From contig JAUNOS010000002.1 in assembly GCA_030537075.1 (NCBI GenBank), positions 62,277 through 105,452 of the forward strand: 43,176 nucleotides of DNA, in the 5' to 3' direction. The notes beneath the pieces were generated by a model. The model was given only the letters and a program-made list of their open reading frames with translations, did not search any database and was not told where the DNA came from. The position numbers were made by a program, and so were the translations under genes. The stretch comes from Candidatus Saccharimonadota bacterium (GTDB taxonomy: Bacteria; Patescibacteriota; Saccharimonadia; Saccharimonadales; Saccharimonadaceae). Below, one piece after another: positions 26,669 through 34,789 of the stretch (positions are counted from its first letter, which is position 1; every line of letters starts with the position of its first letter).

Positions 26669-26676
26669 ATGTTTTT

Positions 26677-26682
26677 AGTATA
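26677..26682 (-). promoter_or_regulatory. -10 box of pheT
   Basis: TATACT on the minus strand, 8 bases from the ATG; near-leaderless transcript expected. Confidence 0.55.
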
Positions 26683-26715
26683 GCATTTTTATCAGATGAG
26701 AGCGAGAGCCGCGGA

Positions 26716-28029
26716 CTAGGAACGCCTTGACTGATAAGACTCAGCGAGCAGCCGATACGAACGCGAGCGAAATGCTACCAGCACCAGCCCGATGAGCAGT
26801 GCGCCTGCCAGCAAAAACACCACCGCCACGCCACGCATTTGCCCCGTGCCGATCAGCCAGCTCCACTGGGCCTGCATGTCGGGATCGCGAAAGGCCGGGA
26901 TGATGAAGAATTCAGCCAGCGGCGCGATGAGAAACGCGGTGATTGGTGCAGTGGCAGACTCTAACGCACCTGCCAGGCCAAAGACTCGCCCTTGCTTTTT
27001 GAACGGCACGACTTTTTGCAATACCGTCTGTTCGGCTGCTTCAGCAAATGGCACGCAAACCATGTACAACCACGCACCAACCACCAGCAGCCAACCAGCT
27101 TCGCGAACGGTAAACATCATGCCGATGACGGCAACGATCAAATTGACCAGCAGCAGTGTCCGAAGCGGCCGCTTCCCTAGGCCAAATTTCCCCGCCAGCA
27201 GCCCGCCGATCACAAAGCCCGTCCCGCTCAGCCCAAACACGATGCCCCATTGCTCCACCGAAAATAGCGTCAAGCCATACGGGTCGAGCAGTGCCATGTA
27301 CGCCCCGCCGATGAGATTATTGAACACCGCAAAAATCACCAACCCAAGCAGCCCCGGCACTGCCACGATGGCCGCCCAGCCACCCTTGATGTCGATCAGC
27401 TTGTTTGCCAGTTCTGGGTCGTGCGCAATTTCCTTTTCGGGAATATCCAGCCGCCACATATGCAGCGTTGCCAGCAGCATCAATACGGTCGCGATCACCA
27501 ACGTCCAGCCCATGCCGAGCAACCCGATCGACAGCCCGCTTACCACCGACGTCACGATAAATCCAACCCCATTCACTGCACCAACCAGCCCATTCGCCTT
27601 ATCGCGCTCGGCCGCTGGCACCATCAATGTCACTGTGGTACTGAGCGCAACATTACGCATATTGCCGATGACCGCACCGATGAGTATCAGCACACCGAAC
27701 AGCCATAGGACAGGGTCGCTCGCGCTGGCTGATTCACCACGCAGCCCCAGCCAATACACCAGGCCACCCACGCTAAACGCAGCACTTGCCACCACATTTG
27801 CCAGCAGCATAACTGATTTTTTATAATGCCGATCAACAAATGCCCCAAACACGAGCGACGCAAACGACGCCAGCAGCATATAGGCACCACCCAGCAGGCC
27901 AGTTACCAACACCGACTGCGTCGCCAGATACACCCAAAACGTCAAGGCAAACCAGAGGTAGCCATTGGTGACATTGCTCACTAAATTATTCGCCAGGACG
28001 GCGTAAAATTGTTTCATCGTATAATCCAT
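26716..28029 (-). CDS. MFS-family transporter
   Basis: From the ATG at 28029 the product has 437 residues and about 12 hydrophobic segments, with the long central loop near residues 195-225 (LDIPEKEIAHDPELANKLID). The basic loop DRHYKKS after the second helix is the MFS loop 2-3 position. N-terminal residues FYAVLANNLVSNVTNGYLWF resemble macrolide- and drug-efflux MFS proteins (MefA-like group), but the substrate is not certain. A TATACT box (28036-28041) ends 6 bases before this ATG (leaderless); a second ATG at 28017 is possible. No visible terminator follows before pheT. Confidence 0.88.
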   Translation of the reverse strand: MDYTMKQFYAVLANNLVSNVTNGYLWFALTFWVYLATQSVLVTGLLGGAYMLLASFASLVFGAFVDRHYKKSVMLLANVVASAAFSVGGLVYWLGLRGESASASDPVLWLFGVLILIGAVIGNMRNVALSTTVTLMVPAAERDKANGLVGAVNGVGFIVTSVVSGLSIGLLGMGWTLVIATVLMLLATLHMWRLDIPEKEIAHDPELANKLIDIKGGWAAIVAVPGLLGLVIFAVFNNLIGGAYMALLDPYGLTLFSVEQWGIVFGLSGTGFVIGGLLAGKFGLGKRPLRTLLLVNLIVAVIGMMFTVREAGWLLVVGAWLYMVCVPFAEAAEQTVLQKVVPFKKQGRVFGLAGALESATAPITAFLIAPLAEFFIIPAFRDPDMQAQWSWLIGTGQMRGVAVVFLLAGALLIGLVLVAFRSRSYRLLAESYQSRRS

Positions 28030-28035
28030 CTCACC

Positions 28036-28041
28036 AGTATA
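28036..28041 (-). promoter_or_regulatory. -10 box of the MFS transporter gene, leaderless arrangement
   Basis: TATACT on the minus strand, 6 bases from the ATG at 28029, immediately after the terminator of the preceding gene. Confidence 0.6.
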
Positions 28042-28043
28042 GC

Positions 28044-28075
28044 AAAACAACCGCCTCTATCATACGAGACGGTTG
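28044..28075 (-). terminator. Rho-independent terminator after the FMN reductase gene
   Basis: On the minus strand CAACCGTCTC pairs with GAGGCGGTTG (one G-U pair) around an 8-base loop, followed by TTTT. It lies 27 bases after the stop codon at 28102 and just before the transporter promoter. Confidence 0.85.
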
Positions 28076-28101
28076 CTTGTCCTATCAAAGAATCGCGATG
28101 T

Positions 28102-28620
28102 CTACAGTGCTTTCACCAGTGGCACTACCGATTCATCAAACCGAGCAGCGTCAAGCAGTGATCCATCTGGTGCGATGTCTGCGGTAAAACGCAAGTGAAC
28201 CGATTCGGCTGCAACTGACGCGTTAACCTGCTTCAACAATGTTTCAAGCAGCGGCTCACTTGCCTTATCTTCACCCCAACTGTAGCCAATCACCGCCACT
28301 GGCTTCTCGGCCCATGGCGTATACAGCCAGTCAATCGCATTCTTCAGCACTGCACTTGGCTGATAGTTATAGGTTGGCGTCAAGAAAATCATCCCGTCGC
28401 TTGCACTCACTGCGTCATGCCACTGCTGCACCTTTTCATCGGTGATGGTAAAATCAGGGCTACTTGGTGGCATTGGTGAATTAACAAATGGCAGATCTAG
28501 CTCACGCAGATTAACAACCTGTGCTTCGACGCCAGCGTCCTGACACACGCGCAATACTTCGTTCGCTAGTGCTTCGCTCACGTTATTTGGGCGTGCGCTC
28601 CCCGTTACAATACTAATCAT
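28102..28620 (-). CDS. NADPH-dependent FMN reductase family protein
   Basis: Flavodoxin-fold oxidoreductase of 172 residues (FMN_red group: quinone, chromate or azo reductases). Motifs are the N-terminal phosphate loop VTGSARPNNVSEALA, IFLTPTYNYQPSAVLKNAID (the usual PEYN variant is PTYN) and WAEKPVAVIGYSWG. It has AAGGAGGAG upstream of the ATG, a TATAAT box at 28651-28656 and its own terminator, so it is a single-gene unit. The neighbouring RclA-like flavoprotein suggests a shared redox-stress role, as inference. Confidence 0.9.
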   Translation of the reverse strand: MISIVTGSARPNNVSEALANEVLRVCQDAGVEAQVVNLRELDLPFVNSPMPPSSPDFTITDEKVQQWHDAVSASDGMIFLTPTYNYQPSAVLKNAIDWLYTPWAEKPVAVIGYSWGEDKASEPLLETLLKQVNASVAAESVHLRFTADIAPDGSLLDAARFDESVVPLVKAL

Positions 28621-28650
28621 AGTCCTTACTCCTCCTTTTCTTGTCTTTTT

Positions 28651-28656
28651 ATTATA
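28651..28656 (-). promoter_or_regulatory. -10 box of the FMN reductase gene
   Basis: TATAAT on the minus strand; leader of about 25 bases with a strong AAGGAGGAG site. Confidence 0.6.
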
Positions 28657-28694
28657 TCACGATAATGGTCAATACCGCCCTCACAGCGCTACTT

Positions 28695-29024
28695 TCACTG
28701 CAGTAGAAATTCGTACTCTTTATATATCAGCCCATCTTTAAATTCAAAAATATCAACTGAACGTTTGCCTTCGTCATCGACCAAGTAACTGACGATGCGT
28801 CGGCCGTCACGCGACGTGAACATATGCTCGCAGCGAAATTGCACCTCAACGCCTTGATATGCCCGCTGTATCGTCTCCAAATAACCCTTGATTCCTTGTA
28901 TTATTTTCTCATTATCGCCGTATAGCCACCATGTAACCTCAGGGTGCAGAAATTGGCGATACTGCGCCCAGTCTCGCTGATTTTCCGCCTCAAAAAATGC
29001 AAGCAGTAGCTCTCGTGTTGACAT
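28695..29024 (-). CDS. SnoaL/NTF2-like protein
   Basis: 109-residue alpha+beta cone-fold protein. The N-terminus RELLLAFFEAENQRDWAQYR, then FLHPEVTWWLYG, GIKGYLETIQRAY and the ending DIFEFKDGLIYKEYEF are typical of SnoaL-like small proteins, which may be enzymes or binding proteins. No catalytic residue can be assigned. GAGGT precedes the ATG. It is the last gene of the operon beginning at 31280 (GyrI-like, RclA-like, HIT, SnoaL-like). Confidence 0.85.
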   Translation of the reverse strand: MSTRELLLAFFEAENQRDWAQYRQFLHPEVTWWLYGDNEKIIQGIKGYLETIQRAYQGVEVQFRCEHMFTSRDGRRIVSYLVDDEGKRSVDIFEFKDGLIYKEYEFLLQ

Positions 29025-29037
29025 ATGACTACCTCAT

Positions 29038-29487
29038 TTATGCCGCCACAATCTTCGCCTGAATCTCATCCAGCCGCGCATCGTCCATTTTCGGACCCTC
29101 GGCTGTCGTCAGCCAGCCCTTGTACGTTTCATTAAACTCGGCGTTTTCACTCCAGACATCAGTCCGACCGGCCAGCTCGCCGTGCAGCGGGATAAGCTTG
29201 GCATGGACATGCGCTACGCCCGTCCCTTCAAACACCAGGGCCACTCGCGGCGTGTCAAACGCTTTTTCGAGGAGCTTGGCGACGGTACGCGCCGCCCGCA
29301 TAAACTCGCCGTACAGCTCATCATCGATCGCAAACACATAATCACCCGGATTTACCTTCGGAATCACCACCGTAAAGCCCGGCGTGTTCGGAAACGGCGT
29401 CAAAAACGCCAGAAACTTCTCGTCCTCCCAGACCTTCCAGGATTTCATCTTGCCTTCTACGATATCGTCAAAAATAGTGCGGTTCAT
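29038..29487 (-). CDS. HIT-family nucleotide hydrolase/transferase with altered HxHxH motif
   Basis: Histidine-triad protein of 149 residues. IFDDIVEGKMKSWKVWEDEK and FLAFLTPFPNTPGFTVVIPK are the usual N-terminal blocks. The C-terminal motif reads AHVHAKLIPLHG: the first two histidines are present, but the third position is Lys instead of His. The central nucleophilic His is kept, so activity may remain. AAAGGAGG lies just before the ATG. It sits 9 bases after the RclA-like gene. Confidence 0.88.
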   Translation of the reverse strand: MNRTIFDDIVEGKMKSWKVWEDEKFLAFLTPFPNTPGFTVVIPKVNPGDYVFAIDDELYGEFMRAARTVAKLLEKAFDTPRVALVFEGTGVAHVHAKLIPLHGELAGRTDVWSENAEFNETYKGWLTTAEGPKMDDARLDEIQAKIVAA

Positions 29488-29496
29488 ATTCCTCCT

Positions 29497-30822
29497 TTAC
29501 GCAAATAAATCATTCAACGCTTCGCTCACTGTTGGGTGGGTAAAAATTTGGTCACGCAGCACGGTGTACGGTAAGTCGTTATCCATCACGGTTTTGATGA
29601 TATTGATAACTTCTGGCGAGTTGCGACACAGCAAGCTGGCGCCTAAAATTCGCTCGGTGTTCGCATCGATCACCGCACGCAGCAAGCCTGTGGTGGTGTT
29701 GTCAACATGTAGGCGCGGAATCGCCATGGCGGGCAGTTCTTTCACGATAATGTCACGCCCCGCTGCTCTCGCCTCAGCCTCCGTCATACCCACCCGAGCT
29801 AGCGGCGTTTGCATAAAGACAGCATAGGGCAAGGTTTTTTGCTCGGCACGAGTATACGAGCCATCACCCAGCAGCTGGCTTTTCACGATCCGAAAATCAT
29901 CCAGCGACGCATAGGTAAATTGCGGCCCGCCGGTCACGTCGCCCATCGCCCAAATATGCGGCTGACTGGTGCGGAGTGTTTCATCAACCACGATCGCCCC
30001 GCGCTCGTCCGTCGCCACGCCGGCGGCTGACAAATTCAAGCTCACCGTTGCCGGGCGGCGGCCAGTGGCCAGTAGCACGGCATCGCAACCATAAAACATC
30101 TCACGCGTTCGCTCGATCACCCGTGCGAGCGTCTCGTCACCCTCAATTGCCGCCACATCAGCCCCGAACACGATTTTTATACCCTGTGCCTGCAGCGCTT
30201 CCGTTGCCGCTGCGGCAATCGCCGGGTCTTCGCGCGCCAACAGCGCATCGCCCTTCTCAAGAATCACCACCTCGGTGCCTAATTTAGCGTAGGTCGAGGC
30301 AAATTCCAGCCCAATATAGCCGCCGCCGATGACGACCAGACGCTGCGGCTGCTCCCGCCGCTCAAGCAGTTCCGTACTCGTATACACCAGCGGATGATCC
30401 ACACCCGGAATATCCGGGATAATCGATTCCGCTCCGGTGTTAATAAATAGCTGCTGTGCAGTAAGCAGCAGCTCATCATCGCCCGCCGCAACCTTCACGG
30501 TATGCGCATCCACAAACGACGCCTCACCTTCGATCACGCTGACCGTTTCACGATCCGCCAGCATATGATAATTCTTGTCATTCAGCCGCGTTACCACCGC
30601 CGCCTTGTGTGCCATGGCTTCATCAAAACTTTGGTGATGCTCGGCCGCATTCACCAGCACCTTGGTGGGGATGCACGCAATATTGATGCAGGTGCCGCCA
30701 TACATCTTTGGCGACCGCTCCACCAGCGCTACCTTTTTGCCCGCATTCGCCAGCGCCACCGCCAGCGTCTTACCCGCCTTACCAAAGCCGATGATAAGTG
30801 CGTCAAATTGCTGTGTGTTCAT
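29497..30822 (-). CDS. Pyridine nucleotide-disulfide oxidoreductase, RclA-like
   Basis: Flavoprotein of 441 residues from the ATG at 30822 (GAGGAGGG upstream). It has FAD-binding ALIIGFGKAGKTLAVALA, the redox pair Cys45/Cys50 in GGTCINIACIPTK, NAD(P)-binding VVIGGGYIGLEFASTYAKLG, IWAMGDVTGGPQFTYAS and the C-terminal HPTVSEALNDL dimer His. This pattern is closest to RclA/mercuric-reductase-like enzymes. There is no N-terminal metal-binding domain and no lipoamide complex nearby. RclA proteins reduce copper or act in hypochlorous-acid stress, which would suit a host-associated bacterium; the exact substrate is not settled by sequence. It overlaps the upstream GyrI-like gene by 4 bases. Confidence 0.9.
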   Translation of the reverse strand: MNTQQFDALIIGFGKAGKTLAVALANAGKKVALVERSPKMYGGTCINIACIPTKVLVNAAEHHQSFDEAMAHKAAVVTRLNDKNYHMLADRETVSVIEGEASFVDAHTVKVAAGDDELLLTAQQLFINTGAESIIPDIPGVDHPLVYTSTELLERREQPQRLVVIGGGYIGLEFASTYAKLGTEVVILEKGDALLAREDPAIAAAATEALQAQGIKIVFGADVAAIEGDETLARVIERTREMFYGCDAVLLATGRRPATVSLNLSAAGVATDERGAIVVDETLRTSQPHIWAMGDVTGGPQFTYASLDDFRIVKSQLLGDGSYTRAEQKTLPYAVFMQTPLARVGMTEAEARAAGRDIIVKELPAMAIPRLHVDNTTTGLLRAVIDANTERILGASLLCRNSPEVINIIKTVMDNDLPYTVLRDQIFTHPTVSEALNDLFA

Positions 30823-31280
30823 GTATCCCTCCTCTCTACGGACCGCTTCTCTTTCTGAACAGCGATATAAAGAGTGCACCTCGCCACGCCATCGGCCGTA
30901 TATTCCGCCGGCGTACTCACTTCAAAATCTTGCGTATACGCCCGCTGCAATATGCCAGCTTTTTCATCGCGCCAGACATGCTGCCACGCCTCGGCTACAC
31001 AAGTCGCCACATTCCTACCGCTAGCCTCATATCGCCGAAATATTCCTCGAACCGCCTCATCTTCAAGTTGCTTAATGCGCACCACACTGGCAAGCAAAAT
31101 AGTCAAATCATACGCACCGTCCATACCATTTTCATAGCGAGAATACCGTGCTATTGGAAACTCGCCAGCTGCCGCCTGAGTAAGTAGCGGGATCTGACCC
31201 GACATCACCGCGTTCCACAACTCCTCAATCCGAGCAATCCCTGCAGGCGAATTATCGGTGCGAATAGTGATATGATTCAT
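30819..31280 (-). CDS. GyrI-like / effector-binding-domain protein
   Basis: 153 residues, with GAAGGAG upstream of the ATG. ARIEELWNAVMSGQIPLL, FPIARYSRYENGMDGAYDLT and CTLYIAVQKEK resemble the GyrI-like small-molecule binding fold found in AraC- and MerR-type effector domains, where a YEsd..G-Y-D-t pattern is typical. There is no DNA-binding domain, so it is a stand-alone binding domain. As the first gene of the RclA-like operon it could sense or sequester a toxic small molecule. The family call is moderate; the role is a guess. Confidence 0.65.
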   Translation of the reverse strand: MNHITIRTDNSPAGIARIEELWNAVMSGQIPLLTQAAAGEFPIARYSRYENGMDGAYDLTILLASVVRIKQLEDEAVRGIFRRYEASGRNVATCVAEAWQHVWRDEKAGILQRAYTQDFEVSTPAEYTADGVARCTLYIAVQKEKRSVERRDT

Positions 31281-31331
31281 TACTTCTCCTTCGTTAGTTA
31301 TAAGTGCACGCTTCAGTCGCCGATAATCGTA

Positions 31332-32375
31332 TTAAAACTGTCCCAAAAAGTCCAACTTGCCGCTTTCAAAATGCCGCACGTCCTCGATGCCGTATTTCAT
31401 CATCACCAGGCGGTCGATGCCGCAGCCAAAGGCAAAGCCGGTGTATTCTGCTGGGTCGATGTCGGCGGCACGCAGCACGTTCGGGTGGATCATACCGCAA
31501 CCAAGTAGCTCGATCCAGCCTTCACCCGAGCACACTTTACAATCTGGGTTTTTGCCTTCGCAGAACGGACAGCTCAGGGCAAACTCAAAGCTTGGTTCGG
31601 TGAATGGAAAGTAGAACGGGTTTACCCGCACCTCTAATTTTTGGCCGTAATATTCTTGCAAAAACTCTTGCAGGGTGGCAATCAAATTGCCGACATTTAC
31701 ACCCTTAGCCACATAAACACCCTCGATTTGATAGAAGGTGTGTTCGTGCCGAGCGTCTAAATCCTCGTTGCGAAACACACGGTCTGGCACAATGGCGGCA
31801 ATTGCCTCGCCTTTCGCCAAGTTCGCCGCATATTTTTTGAGCACACGATTTTGCATAGTGCTAGTATGTGCTGGGGCAATCAAGCGGTCGCCCTGCGCGT
31901 CGGTCTCTTCGGTCATGAAGGTGTCATAATCATCACGCGCCGGGTGGCCTTTGGGGAAATTCAGACTCTCAAACATATGGAACTGGTCGTCCATTTCACG
32001 CGATTCTTCCACCACATAGCCCATGCGATTAAAGATGTCAGAGATCCGCTCAATTTCGCGCATCAGCGGGTGGATCGTCCCCTGGTCGCTTGGTAGCAGC
32101 TCTGGAATTTCGGCATTGATATCCATTGGCGCCGTCACATCGATTGGTGGCAAATCCACCCGCGCCAACTCTTCCTCGCGCGCTGCCACTGCCTGCTCGA
32201 CAGCCACTTTCACCGTATTCACCGCCTGGCCAAACGCCGCGCGCTCCTCGGCCGGCAATGTCGGAATGATGCCGTATAGCTCGCGCAGCTCCGTCGCCCG
32301 CAGCACGCTGCGCGGCTCATCGGCCTGGGCCACTCGCGCCAGTAATATCTCTTTGACTTCCGCTAATCGCTCCAT
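31332..32375 (-). CDS. pheS: Phenylalanyl-tRNA synthetase alpha subunit
   Basis: Catalytic alpha chain of 347 residues. The N-terminal coiled coil (1-85) is rich in Glu/Ala/Leu. Class II motifs follow: HPLMREIERISDIFNRMGY, DTFMTEETD, LIAPAHTSTMQNRVLKK (about 165-182), the motif 2 region VFRNEDLDARHEHTFYQIEG, and motif 3 GFAFGCGIDRLVMMKYGI. FCEGKNPDCKVCSGEGWIE is a four-cysteine insert that looks like a zinc knuckle (CPFC...CKVC). It starts one base after the stop of the small membrane gene. Confidence 0.96.
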   Translation of the reverse strand: MERLAEVKEILLARVAQADEPRSVLRATELRELYGIIPTLPAEERAAFGQAVNTVKVAVEQAVAAREEELARVDLPPIDVTAPMDINAEIPELLPSDQGTIHPLMREIERISDIFNRMGYVVEESREMDDQFHMFESLNFPKGHPARDDYDTFMTEETDAQGDRLIAPAHTSTMQNRVLKKYAANLAKGEAIAAIVPDRVFRNEDLDARHEHTFYQIEGVYVAKGVNVGNLIATLQEFLQEYYGQKLEVRVNPFYFPFTEPSFEFALSCPFCEGKNPDCKVCSGEGWIELLGCGMIHPNVLRAADIDPAEYTGFAFGCGIDRLVMMKYGIEDVRHFESGKLDFLGQF

Positions 32376-32376
32376 C

Positions 32377-32613
32377 TCACCGCCCCTGCATCAAAAATAA
32401 CGCCACGACTACCGCCGCCATGATCACGATGACAATCCATGCCCACGCCAGCGTTGTCGTTTGCTTCGTTCCCTCGAGGTAGCGAACATCTTCCACGCCA
32501 TCCATCGCCGCATCCTCACGCAAGTGGCTGTTCTTCGTTTTTTCCCGCAGCTCCGCCGCGATACGTTCCTGGAGCTCACTTCGCCTGTCTTGTTGATTTA
32601 CAAATAATCCCAT
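32377..32613 (-). CDS. Small tail-anchored membrane protein upstream of pheS
   Basis: 78 residues from the ATG at 32613. The first 50 residues are polar and helical (RRSELQERIAAELREKTKNS), followed by one C-terminal membrane segment (about 55-74: WAWIVIVIMAAVVVALFLMQ). No family recognised. A TATAAT box (32621-32626) ends 7 bases before this ATG. Upstream ATGs at 32622 and 32658 would fall in or before the promoter and are rejected. Confidence 0.7.
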   Translation of the reverse strand: MGLFVNQQDRRSELQERIAAELREKTKNSHLREDAAMDGVEDVRYLEGTKQTTTLAWAWIVIVIMAAVVVALFLMQGR

Positions 32614-32620
32614 GTGGTCC

Positions 32621-32642
32621 ATTATATCAGACGTGTTATAAT
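32621..32642. promoter_or_regulatory. Divergent -10 boxes for the pheS operon and the aquaporin gene
   Basis: Minus-strand TATAAT at 32621-32626 (leaderless for the small membrane gene) and plus-strand TATAAT at 32637-32642 (aquaporin, with a leader of about 22 bases carrying AAAGGAGGG). They are 10 bp apart, so the polymerases must compete. Confidence 0.6.
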
Positions 32643-32670
32643 AAAATGAATAGTACATAAAGGAGGGACT

Positions 32671-33636
32671 ATGGCCACAAAGAAGACAACGAAAAAGGCC
32701 GCAAGTGCTGCGTCAACTCCGCGTAAGAAGACGACAGCCACTGCAACGAAAACAACGACAACGCGCGTAACCACCAAATCACAGACGGCATCAGCTCCTA
32801 TCGCGTCGCCAGCACGAGTTAATACCAAACTTCCAACCAACCTGGTGAATATCGTGATCGCTGAGATACTCGGCACCTTTATTCTGACGCTGGTTGCACT
32901 CTTTACGAGCCTTGGCATGACACCGCTATACGTCGGCCTGACACTGATGGCGCTCGTCCTGTTTATCGGTGGCGTATCCGGCGCTCATGTCAACCCAGCT
33001 GTCACTTTCGGTCTGTGGTCAATGCGCAAGTTACAAACTGTTCTCGTACCATTCTACTGGGCAGCACAGTTCCTTGGCGCCATGGCAGCGGTTGTTCTGA
33101 TCAGCACCCTGTCTATGGGCAATTTTGTGGTTCACTTCGACCACTTCCTTGACTTCTCATGGAGCATCTTCGCGCTTGAGCTCATCGGTATGGCGATCTT
33201 CATGTTTGGCATCGGTGCCGCAATTTCACGCACTGACCTGAAGCCTACTGGCAAGGCAGTCGCTATCGGTAGCGCGCTTACTGTTGGCCTGATCGCCACC
33301 AGCACACTCTACCCTACCATCCAAAGCGCCGCTGTCCTGAAGCAGGAAAAGGAGCAAACCGCCAACCTCGAGCAGCTCACGACGGAAAAGAAGCCGGGCG
33401 AGCGCATGTATCCTCGAGAAGTCTATGTGGGTGGCGCTACCCTGAACCCAGCTGTTGCGATGGCAGTTACTGAAAAAACCGACTCGCAACTACGTAACCA
33501 AGGCATGCCATTCCGCGAGGGTGAAAAGGCTTACACTCGCCTGAGCCTGGAAGTTATCCTGGCGACGCTTGTCGGTGCGGCGCTCGGTGGTAATTTGTTC
33601 CTGCTGGTCAATTACCGCAACAAGCTCGAAGCGTAA
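32671..33636 (+). CDS. Aquaporin/MIP-family channel with a basic N-terminal tail and atypical second NPA motif
   Basis: 321 residues. Residues 1-50 are a Lys/Thr/Ala-rich cytoplasmic tail (KKTTKKAASAASTPRKKTTA), absent from ordinary aquaporins. The channel has about six membrane helices and both NPA motifs: SGAHVNPAVTFG (108-110) and GGATLNPAVAMAV (259-261). The residue after the second NPA is Val262, where nearly all family members have the selectivity-filter Arg. A long polar insert (about 223-252) precedes the second motif. Glycerol or another uncharged solute is possible, but specificity is not predictable. It has a strong AAAGGAGGG site and a terminator 20 bases after the stop. Confidence 0.9.
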   Translation: MATKKTTKKAASAASTPRKKTTATATKTTTTRVTTKSQTASAPIASPARVNTKLPTNLVNIVIAEILGTFILTLVALFTSLGMTPLYVGLTLMALVLFIGGVSGAHVNPAVTFGLWSMRKLQTVLVPFYWAAQFLGAMAAVVLISTLSMGNFVVHFDHFLDFSWSIFALELIGMAIFMFGIGAAISRTDLKPTGKAVAIGSALTVGLIATSTLYPTIQSAAVLKQEKEQTANLEQLTTEKKPGERMYPREVYVGGATLNPAVAMAVTEKTDSQLRNQGMPFREGEKAYTRLSLEVILATLVGAALGGNLFLLVNYRNKLEA

Positions 33637-33655
33637 TCGACGCCAGTGCTTACCA

Positions 33656-33685
33656 AAAATCCCCCGCGTCCTGACGGGGGATTTT
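33656..33685. terminator. Bidirectional rho-independent terminator between aquaporin and rmuC
   Basis: AAAATCCCCCG (33656-33666) pairs perfectly with CGGGGGATTTT (33675-33685) around an 8-base loop. Both strands end in a T-run, so it serves the two convergent genes. Confidence 0.92.
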
Positions 33686-33702
33686 ACTATTCGCCAGTAC
33701 GG

Positions 33703-34770
33703 CTATTCGTCCTGCATCGGCTTGTCCAGCAGCAGCGGATCCGTCTGCTGCTCGCCGCCAGAAATTTTCACCACGTCCTTGTCAATTTTCGCCAGCTCTT
33801 TGTACGAATTATTATAATGCCCCACGGTCGTCCCCAGACTCTTGCCGAGCTTACCCATCAGCTCATCAAACTTTTTGATATGCACACCGAGCTGGCCGAC
33901 CCGCACCTGAATGTCCTTGGCCTGCTCCTCGATCTGCAGGCTACGCAGCCCCTGCAGCACCGTCTGGAGGTATGCCAAGAAACTGGTCGGACTGACGATG
34001 ATGACTCGTTTGTCACGAAAGGCATACTCGATGAGATCGCGCGAACTACCGCCCGCCCCGACATTGTTGATCAACAAGTCGTAGTACAGCGATTCTGACG
34101 GGATGAACATGAAAGCAAAATCCATGGTGTGTTCGCGCGGCCGAATGTACTTGGCGGTTTCGTCGATGCGCCCCTTCAGGTCAGCCTTGACTCGCGCCAG
34201 CAGCGCCTCGCGCTCTGTTTTGCCCTTGGCGTTCACCATGCGGTTGTAATTTTCCAGGCTAAATTTACTGTCCACGGGTAGAATCTGCCCCTTGTCCAGA
34301 AAAATTGCCGCATCAACGATCTCCCCATCCTGAAACCGATACTGCATCTGGTACTGGGTCGCTGGCAGCACATTATCCAGCACCGACTCTAGGTAAAATT
34401 CGCCAAAAACCCCGCGCTGTTTGGGGTTTGATAGGACATTTTGCAGCGTCTTCAGCTCATCTGCCACATCGACCACCCGACGATTGGTTTCATCTAGTTT
34501 CGCCAGGCGCTGCGTCACATCCGCCACCAACTTAGCACTTTCAGACAACTGCTTCTGCACCGAACTTTGCACCTGGGTGTTGCTGCGCTCCAGCTTGTCA
34601 TTCACCGACTCGCTCAGCCGAGCAATAGTCCGCCCCAGCTCCACCACATCGGTTTTTAGGTAGTCCACCGACGAATTGTGCTTCATTTCCGTCAAGCGCG
34701 ACAGCACGATAAACAGCATGGCGCCGAGCACCACGGTGATAATGATAAGAATAACGATAAGCAGTTCCAT
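33703..34770 (-). CDS. rmuC: RmuC-family DNA recombination protein
   Basis: 355 residues: an N-terminal membrane helix (about 3-24: LLIVILIIITVVLGAMLFIV), a long coiled coil (about 30-115), then the nuclease-like RmuC core starting QRGVFGEFYLESVLDNVLP, with VDAAIFLDKGQILPVDSKF (Asp and Lys of a PD-(D/E)xK-like fold) and MFIPSESLYYDLL. RmuC limits inversion at short inverted repeats. TACAAT at 34777-34782 ends 6 bases before the ATG (leaderless); TGAAAG in that gap could also act as a weak binding site. Confidence 0.93.
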   Translation of the reverse strand: MELLIVILIIITVVLGAMLFIVLSRLTEMKHNSSVDYLKTDVVELGRTIARLSESVNDKLERSNTQVQSSVQKQLSESAKLVADVTQRLAKLDETNRRVVDVADELKTLQNVLSNPKQRGVFGEFYLESVLDNVLPATQYQMQYRFQDGEIVDAAIFLDKGQILPVDSKFSLENYNRMVNAKGKTEREALLARVKADLKGRIDETAKYIRPREHTMDFAFMFIPSESLYYDLLINNVGAGGSSRDLIEYAFRDKRVIIVSPTSFLAYLQTVLQGLRSLQIEEQAKDIQVRVGQLGVHIKKFDELMGKLGKSLGTTVGHYNNSYKELAKIDKDVVKISGGEQQTDPLLLDKPMQDE

Positions 34771-34776
34771 CTTTCA

Positions 34777-34782
34777 ATTGTA
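34777..34782 (-). promoter_or_regulatory. -10 box of rmuC, leaderless arrangement
   Basis: TACAAT on the minus strand, 6 bases from the ATG. It overlaps the stop-proximal spacer of the upstream membrane gene. Confidence 0.5.
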
Positions 34783-34789
34783 ACAGACC

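Noticed and set aside
26792-27826. A 344-codon plus-strand open frame
   Set aside because: It is antisense to the MFS transporter and its product is a low-complexity Ser/Pro/Thr/Asn string without domains; the minus strand encodes clear membrane helices.
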